Shown: positions 57,825-64,000 of the stretch, in pieces
How positions within the stretch are numbered: position 1 is the stretch's first letter
Layout of the letters: every line of letters starts with the position of its first letter
Source: Nonomuraea glycinis
GTDB taxonomy: Bacteria; Actinomycetota; Actinomycetes; Streptosporangiales; Streptosporangiaceae
Assembly (NCBI RefSeq): GCF_014646515.1
Contig: NZ_BMNK01000006.1
Location: 248,001-312,000, forward strand
Reading direction: 5' to 3'
Length of the DNA stretch: 64,000 nucleotides
Program-made: the position numbers and the translations under genes
The notes under the pieces: generated by a model
Databases searched by the model: none
What the model saw: only the letters and a program-made list of their open reading frames with translations
Told to the model about the DNA's origin: nothing

Positions 57825-57899
57825 CGCCTCAGCGTCCACCTCCCGGCGATCCTGTCGCCCTCGTGAACGACCGAGAGGGGGCGCTGGATCAGTGCCATG

Positions 57900-57933
57900 C
57901 CGGTGCGCGGGAGTCGCCGCTCCCGCGTACCGG
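57900..57933 (+). terminator. 14-bp hairpin after TetR gene
   Basis: CCGGTGCGCGGGAG pairs with CTCCCGCGTACCGG (one G-T wobble) around the loop TCGCCG. It is placed between the TetR stop and the next gene's AAGGAG ribosome binding site. Confidence 0.7.
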
Positions 57934-57961
57934 CCCTCGTACGTGAAGAAGGAGCGCGGAA

Positions 57962-58585
57962 TTGGACACCGACAAGGACCTCTGGGAGCTCCTCGTCGCT
58001 CACGGCATCGACTACGACACGCCGTTCCGGAGCATCTGGGTGGAAGGCTTGGAGGTCGAAGAGGTGGCACGGAGGCTGGGCGCCGATCCGAGCAGTGCCC
58101 GGGCCTGCGGCTGGCGGGAAATCGTCACCGGCAGCTACACGGAGCACGGCGATGGCGTCATCTGGATCGGCCCGCAAGCACCGGGCTGGGTCCAGGTGAT
58201 CCAACTCGACGGGTACGACGCGTGGCGATGGCGGTCCTGGGTCGAGCTGACTCGGGACGGCGGGCGGCTGCTCTATCTCGGCTGGCCCCTGTACGAACTG
58301 GAGGGGGTCGAAGACCTCGAATACGTGGTCAACGGCGAGGTCATGACGACCCTGGTGGTCGGGGATCCGGAGGAGCGGGACGGCACTGATCCGGATGCGT
58401 TGGACGCCTACCTGGACGGGCTGGCCTTCCAAGGCGACACGGCCGCAGCCGAGGTGACCTCGGCTCTACGCCTCATCGGCCGCGTCACGGGGAGGGAACT
58501 CGACCAGGCGTGGCTGAACGGCCCGCACACCAGATACGTCATTCCCGCGTCCGCTCGAGAGGAAGGCGATGACCACGACGTCTGA
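57962..58585 (+). CDS. DUF6461-like hypothetical protein D
   Basis: 207 residues from TTG 57962, with AAGGAG at 7 bases. It is the clearest member of the paralogous set: SIWVEGLEVEEVARRLGADP, IWIGPQAPGWVQVIQLDGYD and SALRLIGRVTGRELDQAWLN. Unlike A-C it has core-like GC content. It lies 164 bases before a DUF6493-type gene on the same strand, and the two may form a functional pair. No catalytic residues, signal or membrane helix are visible. Confidence 0.75.
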   Translation: MDTDKDLWELLVAHGIDYDTPFRSIWVEGLEVEEVARRLGADPSSARACGWREIVTGSYTEHGDGVIWIGPQAPGWVQVIQLDGYDAWRWRSWVELTRDGGRLLYLGWPLYELEGVEDLEYVVNGEVMTTLVVGDPEERDGTDPDALDAYLDGLAFQGDTAAAEVTSALRLIGRVTGRELDQAWLNGPHTRYVIPASAREEGDDHDV

Positions 58586-58749
58586 ATGGGGGTGCCGTTT
58601 CGGGGACGGCTCTCACACGCCGCGATGACCTTGAAGAGTGGAACCCCCAACCCGCGCGGAGGTCCGGGCTCCGGTCGTGGAAGGCTGGATTGTCGGAGCC
58701 GGTGGTTAGGGTCCGGGACCATGATCGATTCTTGGTGCGAGGTGTCCGG

Positions 58750-61380
58750 ATGAACCCCTGGCACGAGGTCCTTGACCGCATCGAAGCGCGCGACGACGAA
58801 GATCTGACGACCTTCCTGGACGGGCTGAGCGATCTGGGGCGGAAGGCGGTCGCTGTGCAGCTTCCCGCGCATCTGGCCGAGGAGCTCCGGGGCGGGTTCG
58901 AGGCCCGATGGGAGATCGAGACGCAGTTGGCGTCCGGGTACCGGCTGACAGGGGCGGCCTGCCTGTCTGGGGCCGAGCAGGTGGCGACCTGGCTGAACCG
59001 CAGGGAGCTGCGCGAGCCGCGAGCCCCCGAGCAGGACGCCGCCCGCATCGTGTCCCTGCTGCGGCACCGTCCCCTGGAGTGGCGGCGCGACCTGGCCGTC
59101 CGGCTGGCGGACCGGCTGAGGCCGCCGACCGGCAGGGCGTCGCGGCGCAGCGATGGCATGCCGGGCTGGGAGCTGGCCGCCGCACTGGTGGCCGAGACGG
59201 GCGTCGAGCCGCCGGACGGCGACGCGTTCGTCGCCGGATGGGTCTGGCGGCAGGTATGGCGGCGACGCGTCCACGGCAACCTCCTCGACGGTGATCCGCT
59301 GCTCGACGCCCTGCTGCCGCGCCTGTTCGAGGTGCCGGGCGTGGCCGCTCCCCTGGTCATGGAGCTGCGCTGGGATCTGGGGCGGAGCACCATCGGCGAG
59401 CTGGCGGAGCTGGCGGACAAAGGCCGGATACCGCGCGCGACGCTCATCGCCGGCTGCGCCAGGCGGTTCATGACCGGCGGCTCGGACATGGAGATCAGTC
59501 CGTTCGTAGGCTTGTGGCGGCTGCTGCGGCCGGAACCGGCGGACATCCCGGTCCTGGACTTCGTGCGCCTGCTGCCGTCGGCCGCGCCGCCGCTGGCGCA
59601 GCTCGCGGTGGACGAGCTGCAGCGGGCCGAGGCCGCGGACCTGCTGGACGACGAGCTGTTCGCCGAGGCCCTGGGGTCGCTGGTATACCGGCGGGAAAAG
59701 GGCCTCCTACGGGCCGCCGTGCAGTGGCTGGCGCGTACGCCCGCGTCGAGGGGTGGCGGCGCGGTGCCCGCACTGGCCGTCGTGTTCGATGTGGACACCC
59801 CTGCCCTGCGCGAGCGCGCGGTACGGCTAGCGGTCAAGCTGGTCCCGTATGTGGACGCCCCCGGCCGCGAGTCGATCCGCGAGGCCGCGACCAGGCTGCC
59901 CAGCGCCCTGCGCGAACGCGTCGCCGCTGCCTATGGCCCGGTCGACGAGACAGAGCCGGAGCGGCCGGCCGCCGCCGTGCTGCGCATGCCCGCGCTGCCC
60001 GGGCTCGCACCGCCGTTCACCTCACCGGCCGAGGTGGTCACGGAACTGCGGGCGCTGAGCTGGATGGATGAACCGCTGCGCTGCGAACGCGTCCTGGCCG
60101 GGCTGGTCGAACTGACCCATGGCGATCGCGACGCGATGACGGCGGCGCTGTGGCAGTGGTGGGAGGAGACCCGATCGCTGCCGTGCGACCCCGACAGCCA
60201 GGTGTTCGACCGCAACGCCTACCACCGCGACACCCGTACCCTGCTGGCCCGCTGCGCCCTGGCGATCGTGGCGCCCGAGCAGAGCCGGCGGGTGAGCACG
60301 TCATCGGCCGGGACGCGCACGTACCGCGGCTCTGAGGACTGGCCACCCCAGCGTCTCCTCCGGCATCGCCTGGAGGAGGTGATCGCGCTCTTCGAGCGCG
60401 GAGAGACGATCCCCGCGCTGCTCGCCACGCCGACCGCTCCTACCGGCCATGTGGAGGCCGCGACCCTGGTGGAGCGCATGGAACGGCTGGCGGGCACCGA
60501 GCCGCTGCCCGCCGACTTCAAGCAGGCGCTGCTGCGGCTGCCCCGGAACACCGATCCCGACCTGCTCGTACGAGCGGAGAAACTGCCTTCACAGGCGGGC
60601 CGCACCCTGGCCGCGTGGCTGCGCGACGGCGCTTGGCCCGATCCCGACGTGGACTGGGCGGTGCAGAACGAGCAGGCGTACTACCTGTCCGACCGCCGGC
60701 TGCTGCCCAAGGTCGTGCCACCTGAGGGACTGCCGGACTGGCTGGAGGAGCTGTGGGTCTTCGACTCCCCTTACGTCTACCTCTCCTACCGGCACGACGT
60801 CGTGTGGTGGCCGGTGATGATGCCGTCGTACCGCGAGATCGTGGCCGCCTGGCTCATCCGCTCCGGGCCCGACCTGTCCAGCTCGAACGACCCCAGGATG
60901 GAGACGCTGGCGGCTCTGGCCCACGGCGACGGCCCGGTGGGTGCGGCCACCGCGGCCGTGCTCGTGAGCGGGCTGGGCCACCGGCGGGACGAGCCGCGGG
61001 CGGCGGCGGCCGACGCGGCGCTCACGCTGGCCGCGCGCGGGCGGTTCCCGGCCGCCGCGTGCGGGGCGGCCCTCATCGAGCTGATCCGGCTCGAGTTCGT
61101 CGTGCTCAAGCGGAGCGCCGCAGCGCTCGGCGACCTGACGGACGCCGGCGCGCACGCCGAGGTGTGGCGGCTGCTCACCGCGGCCCTTCCCCGCCTGATC
61201 CCCTCCGATGGCGAACGGCCGCGCGCCGGGCTGGGCGACCTGCTGGGCGTCGCCGCGCGGGCGGCCACGCTCGCGGGCGCGAGAGGGGAGATCGACGGGC
61301 TGGCGGCGCTGGCCGCGCGCAAGGGGCCGAGCCTCGTGCTGCACGAGGCCCGGCACCTGTACGAGGTGCTGTCCGGATAG
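58750..61380 (+). CDS. DUF6493-family helical-repeat protein, copy 2
   Basis: 876 residues. The ATG at 58750 (MNPWHEVLDRIEARDDEDLT) has GAGGTG upstream. Blocks shared with the 991-residue copy include GAEQVATWLNRRELREP, LDALLPRLFEVPGV, GCARRFMTGG, RLLPSAAPPLAQLA and, near the C-terminus, GEIDGLAALAARKGPS / GAIPQVTAYAASGGRS. The helical repeat scaffold is otherwise unrecognised. It is shorter mainly through loss of acidic linkers. The preceding DUF6461-like gene is the only linked candidate partner. Confidence 0.78.
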   Translation: MNPWHEVLDRIEARDDEDLTTFLDGLSDLGRKAVAVQLPAHLAEELRGGFEARWEIETQLASGYRLTGAACLSGAEQVATWLNRRELREPRAPEQDAARIVSLLRHRPLEWRRDLAVRLADRLRPPTGRASRRSDGMPGWELAAALVAETGVEPPDGDAFVAGWVWRQVWRRRVHGNLLDGDPLLDALLPRLFEVPGVAAPLVMELRWDLGRSTIGELAELADKGRIPRATLIAGCARRFMTGGSDMEISPFVGLWRLLRPEPADIPVLDFVRLLPSAAPPLAQLAVDELQRAEAADLLDDELFAEALGSLVYRREKGLLRAAVQWLARTPASRGGGAVPALAVVFDVDTPALRERAVRLAVKLVPYVDAPGRESIREAATRLPSALRERVAAAYGPVDETEPERPAAAVLRMPALPGLAPPFTSPAEVVTELRALSWMDEPLRCERVLAGLVELTHGDRDAMTAALWQWWEETRSLPCDPDSQVFDRNAYHRDTRTLLARCALAIVAPEQSRRVSTSSAGTRTYRGSEDWPPQRLLRHRLEEVIALFERGETIPALLATPTAPTGHVEAATLVERMERLAGTEPLPADFKQALLRLPRNTDPDLLVRAEKLPSQAGRTLAAWLRDGAWPDPDVDWAVQNEQAYYLSDRRLLPKVVPPEGLPDWLEELWVFDSPYVYLSYRHDVVWWPVMMPSYREIVAAWLIRSGPDLSSSNDPRMETLAALAHGDGPVGAATAAVLVSGLGHRRDEPRAAAADAALTLAARGRFPAAACGAALIELIRLEFVVLKRSAAALGDLTDAGAHAEVWRLLTAALPRLIPSDGERPRAGLGDLLGVAARAATLAGARGEIDGLAALAARKGPSLVLHEARHLYEVLSG

Positions 61381-61442
61381 CGTCCTTGTGCCAGGAATCC
61401 GCGGACGATCGCTTACGTAGCGGAGGCGATGCCGGCAGGCGG

Positions 61443-61904
61443 TTACCGTGCGAATTCGGTGGATGGTTCGGTGGCGTAGTTCTTCCAGATCGGCGCCATG
61501 GTCTCGCGTGACATGGGCTGCCCGGACTCGACCATGGCCTTGAGGTCGCGGAAGTACTGCACGTACAGATCCGGCGTGAAGGTGGTCAGCATGACCGCCG
61601 GGTCGTCGCCCATGTTGGCGAAGGTGTGCGGTGCGCCCGGCGGGACCGTGACCCAGGTGCCGGGACCGACGTCGTGGTTGTCCGTCCCTATGGTGAACCG
61701 CACGTTGCCCGAGAGCACATAGAAGCCTTCGTCGTGCTGTGCGTGGCGGTGTTGCGGAGGACCGGGAGTGTGCGGGGGAATGACGACTTCACCGATTCCC
61801 AGGCGGTGATCGGTGTTACTGCCGTCTTCGAGGATCCGGATCTGCGACGGACCGTTGGCGATGAGTTCGCCCTCGCCGGGGCCGACGATCGATACCTCAG
61901 CCAT
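61443..61904 (-). CDS. Cupin-domain protein
   Basis: 153 residues. Cupin motif 1 is PQHRHAQHDEGFYVLSGNVR (metal-binding His/His/Glu) and motif 2 WVTVPPGAPHTFANMGDDPA. The C-terminal LYVQYFRDLKAMVESGQPMS is common in small quercetinase-like cupins. The ATG at 61904 follows AGGAGG at 8 bases. Two palindromic operators and a TetR gene lie upstream, so regulation by that repressor is likely. Enzymatic activity is not proved. Confidence 0.88.
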   Translation of the reverse strand: MAEVSIVGPGEGELIANGPSQIRILEDGSNTDHRLGIGEVVIPPHTPGPPQHRHAQHDEGFYVLSGNVRFTIGTDNHDVGPGTWVTVPPGAPHTFANMGDDPAVMLTTFTPDLYVQYFRDLKAMVESGQPMSRETMAPIWKNYATEPSTEFAR

Positions 61905-61920
61905 GGGGAAGCCTCCTGAT

Positions 61921-61974
61921 GTGATTGCATCTTGTGCAATCACTGTAGCACCGGTGACTGCACATTGTGCAGTC
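61921..61974. promoter_or_regulatory. Two palindromic operators between cupin and TetR genes
   Basis: Site 1 (61921-61943): GTGATTGCA, TCTTG, TGCAATCAC, 9-bp arms. Site 2 (61956-61974): GACTGCA, CATTG, TGCAGTC, 7-bp arms. Both share the core TGCA-N5-TGCA and are centred 33 bp apart, about three helical turns. TAGACT (61977-61982), the probable -10 of the TetR gene, abuts site 2. Confidence 0.75.
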
Positions 61975-61988
61975 GCTAGACTCATGGC

Positions 61989-62645
61989 ATGCCGCGATGG
62001 AAACCGGACGCAGTCGAGCGCCTGCAGGCCGCCGCGTTGGAGCTCTTCGACGAGCAAGGGTTCGAGCGCACGACGGTCGCCGAGATCGTCCAGCGGGCGG
62101 GGCTCACCCAGCGGACGTTCTTCAACCACTTCGCCGACAAGCGCGAGGTGCTGTTCGGGTTGAGCGCAGAGTTGCAGCAGGAGATCATCGGCGAGATCGC
62201 GGGCGGCGACGACACCTTGCCGCCGCTCGACGCCGTCGTGCGCGCGCTGGAAGTCGTCGCCGACAAGATGCTGGAGAATCGCCGTGCCGTGGTGACGCGC
62301 CGTTACGCTGTCATTGCCGCCAACCCGGAGTTGCAGGAGCGCGAGCTCAGCAAGAACGCCGCGCTCACCGAGGCCATCGCAGCCGTGCTGCACGCGCGGT
62401 GCGGTGATCCTGAAACCGCGTTCCTCGCCGCCGGTGCCGCCATGCTCGCGCAGCAGGCGGCATTCCGGAAATGGACGCGACCGGGCGAGACCCGAACCTT
62501 GCGCGATCTTCTGCCGGACGCGTTGCATTCTCTGCGCACGACCGTCAACCAGAACTCGGTCGACCCCAACCAGAACTCGGTCGACCCCAACCAGAACTCG
62601 GTCGACCCCAACCAGAACTCGGTCGACCCGCCCCTCCCGACTTGA
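61989..62645 (+). CDS. TetR-family regulator with C-terminal heptapeptide repeats
   Basis: 218 residues. HTH: VERLQAAALELFDEQGFERT, then VAEIVQRAGLTQRTFFNHFA with DKREVLF. The ligand domain is ordinary (AVVTRRYAVIAANPELQERE). The C-terminus is extended by four exact copies of NQNSVDP, encoded by a 21-bp tandem repeat. The ATG at 61989 follows a TAGACT -10, suggesting a leaderless message. It likely represses itself and the divergent cupin gene. Confidence 0.9.
   Translation: MPRWKPDAVERLQAAALELFDEQGFERTTVAEIVQRAGLTQRTFFNHFADKREVLFGLSAELQQEIIGEIAGGDDTLPPLDAVVRALEVVADKMLENRRAVVTRRYAVIAANPELQERELSKNAALTEAIAAVLHARCGDPETAFLAAGAAMLAQQAAFRKWTRPGETRTLRDLLPDALHSLRTTVNQNSVDPNQNSVDPNQNSVDPNQNSVDPPLPT
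62547..62630 (+). repeat. 21-bp in-frame tandem repeat, four copies
   Basis: AACCAGAACTCGGTCGACCC plus C, four times in succession, with only the last base of copy four changed. Each unit encodes NQNSVDP at the end of the TetR gene. Confidence 0.92.
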
Positions 62646-62684
62646 CGGCACTGCCGACGCAGCTTGACGGCACCGCCGACGCAG
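62641..62684. repeat. 22-bp tandem duplication after TetR gene
   Basis: CTTGACGGCA-CTGCCGACGCAG and CTTGACGGCA-CCGCCGACGCAG are adjacent, with one mismatch. The first copy includes the TetR stop codon (62643-62645). Confidence 0.85.
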
Positions 62685-62861
62685 CGTCGTCCACGTCGGC
62701 TCCGCATCACGGCCACCTGGGACTTACTCGTCCAGCTCTGCAAGGGGATGCCGTCTCGACAAAGGACTACGGTTCCCATAAGGGTCGAAAGCTGGGCACC
62801 GATCGCAAGAGGTCCGCCACGATCGAGGCCCGCGCGGTCACGTTTTGCGAGGCCCGCGCGG
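62685..62861. other. Gap before the FtsX-type permease gene
   Basis: No gene is seen. A direct repeat GAGGCCCGCGCGGTCA occurs twice (about 62824-62867), the second copy entering the end of the permease gene. Confidence 0.4.
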
Positions 62862-64000
62862 TCATGTCTCGGCGAGGGCCTCCACCGGCGTCGCCCGGGC
62901 CGCCCGCCGGCCGGGCAGGACCGAAGCGAGGATACCGGCGACGACGGCCACGACGGTGACCCCGAGTGTCTGCGACACCGACATGGCGAACCGGATGTTC
63001 TCCAGGCTCAGTTCGCGGCTGACCGCGTAGGTGCCGACCCAGCCGAAGAACGTCCCGGCGGCGATGCCGACGGCGGCACCGGCGAGACTGAGCAGGGCCG
63101 CCTCGATGGCGAGCATCCAGCGCAGCTGCCGACGTTGCAGCCCGAGGGCGCGCAGTAGCGCGGACTCGCGGGTACGTTCGAACACCGACAGGCCGAGGGT
63201 GTTGCCGACGCCGACGAGCGCGATCAAGACCGCCACCGCGAGCAGCATGGTGGTCAGCGCCAGCAGCCGGTCGAGGGCCGTGTGGTAGATGGCCTTCCCC
63301 GTCAGCCCACCGCCGATCTCCGCGCCGGTGAGGGGTTCGACGACGGTACGCAGCCGCGACCGCAGCTCGGTGATGTCGGCCCCCGGCCGGGCCTTCGCCC
63401 ACACCGTGCTGACGGGGGCATCTCCGTCGAGGGCCGAGAGCACACGGGGCGCGACGATCAGCCCGTCGGTGGGTGCGAGGTGGTCCCCTTCGACCGGTAA
63501 GGTCACCGACCCGGACCGGCCGGTGACGGTGACCGAACTGCCGTCCCGGATGCCGGCGTCGGCCAGTAGGTACGGGTCGGCGAGAATGACCCCGGCGGTG
63601 ATCGGCGGGCGCGGTGCCGACACGATGGCCATCGCCTCGACGTCGGGACTCAGCGCCCGGACGGGCTTCGGCTTCCCGCCGCCTTCGAAGGTGACCCGCG
63701 CCGACCGTACCCCCGTGGCGTCGGAGATCCCGGCGACCGCGGAAATGTCGCTGACCACGCCGGCCGGCAGCGGCCCCTCGAACATCGACACGGTGACGTC
63801 GACCGGGAAGCGGGCGTCGAGATTGCTGTCGACCGTCGCATTCATGCTCGCGGCGCCGACCTGGAGGGAGACGACCAGCCCGACGGCGAGCATCAGCGCC
63901 GCGCCGGTCGCGGCCGCCCGGCCGGGATTGCGCAACGTGTTGTCGGTGGCCAGCCGCGCGGTCGGGCCGGTACGGCGGAGGGTCGAGCCCAGGCCGCGCA
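62862..64000 (-). CDS. ABC transporter FtsX-like permease (N-terminus beyond right edge)
   Basis: About 379 C-terminal residues are visible; the gene continues past the window. A periplasmic MacB-like domain (NATVDSNLDARFPVDVTVSM) follows a membrane helix (AAATGAALMLAVGLVVSLQV). The FtsX domain has three helices: LLALTTMLLAVAVLIALVGV, then GNTLGLSVFERTRESALLRA, WMLAIEAALLSLAGAAVGIA and VTVVAVVAGILASVLPGRRA. It ends ARATPVEALAET, the usual FtsX terminus. It would work with a MacB/LolD-type ATPase, probably encoded further right. Confidence 0.9.
   Translation of the reverse strand, partial: RGLGSTLRRTGPTARLATDNTLRNPGRAAATGAALMLAVGLVVSLQVGAASMNATVDSNLDARFPVDVTVSMFEGPLPAGVVSDISAVAGISDATGVRSARVTFEGGGKPKPVRALSPDVEAMAIVSAPRPPITAGVILADPYLLADAGIRDGSSVTVTGRSGSVTLPVEGDHLAPTDGLIVAPRVLSALDGDAPVSTVWAKARPGADITELRSRLRTVVEPLTGAEIGGGLTGKAIYHTALDRLLALTTMLLAVAVLIALVGVGNTLGLSVFERTRESALLRALGLQRRQLRWMLAIEAALLSLAGAAVGIAAGTFFGWVGTYAVSRELSLENIRFAMSVSQTLGVTVVAVVAGILASVLPGRRAARATPVEALAET

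Overview
The window is GC-rich, with G/C-biased third positions, frequent GTG and TTG starts and many 4-base ATGA/GTGA gene overlaps. It carries ANTAR, SigB-type sigma, PucR, GAF/LuxR and SpoIIE-phosphatase regulators. This points to a filamentous actinomycete, most likely Streptosporangiaceae (Nonomuraea-like). That placement is inferred from gene content; no marker gene was compared.

Left part (1-14.4 kb): a DeoR-type regulator, cut by the left edge, diverges from a tightly coupled sugar operon. The operon holds a GH78 alpha-L-rhamnosidase broken by a frameshift at a perfect 24-bp palindrome, an ABC sugar-binding lipoprotein, two permeases and a very large GH106-like hydrolase. A DJ-1/PfpI protein, a succinate-semialdehyde-type dehydrogenase coupled to a PcaB-like lyase, and a two-domain VOC protein follow.

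Accessory region (14.4-28 kb): this holds small hypothetical genes, gene and transposase fragments, and two VapBC toxin-antitoxin pairs. Three paralogous DUF6461-like genes are interleaved with a decayed NucA/NucB-type nuclease C-terminus, which looks like a toxin/immunity remnant. A polytopic membrane protein and a 991-residue DUF6493-type repeat protein complete it.

Middle (28-44 kb): a TetR regulator with a palindromic operator precedes a YagTSR-type molybdenum aldehyde/xanthine oxidoreductase operon. A proline-catabolic pair (P5C dehydrogenase and proline dehydrogenase) diverges from a PucR-type activator. A PaiB-like flavin protein and a GT4 glycosyltransferase come next. A stress-signalling hub follows: PAS/GAF/SpoIIE phosphatase with altered metal ligands, GAF-ANTAR protein, STAS antagonist, SigB-type sigma factor, RsbW-like ATPase and a cluster of small membrane proteins.

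Right part (44-64 kb): tRNA-Pro(GGG); NAD kinase, whose 3' end overlaps a YibE/F-family gene inside a 60-bp tandem duplication; DUF72; CorA; and a complete TAXI-TRAP transporter with DUF1850. A short threonyl-tRNA synthetase without an editing domain lies behind a leader peptide with three consecutive Thr codons and mutually exclusive RNA helices. This looks like a threonine-responsive attenuator and is the most interesting element here. The rest comprises a LuxR-type regulator, an RsbW-like kinase, a nucleotidyltransferase, an oxidoreductase/TetR pair, a DUF6461-like/DUF6493 pair, a cupin/TetR pair with two operators, and an FtsX-type permease running off the right edge.
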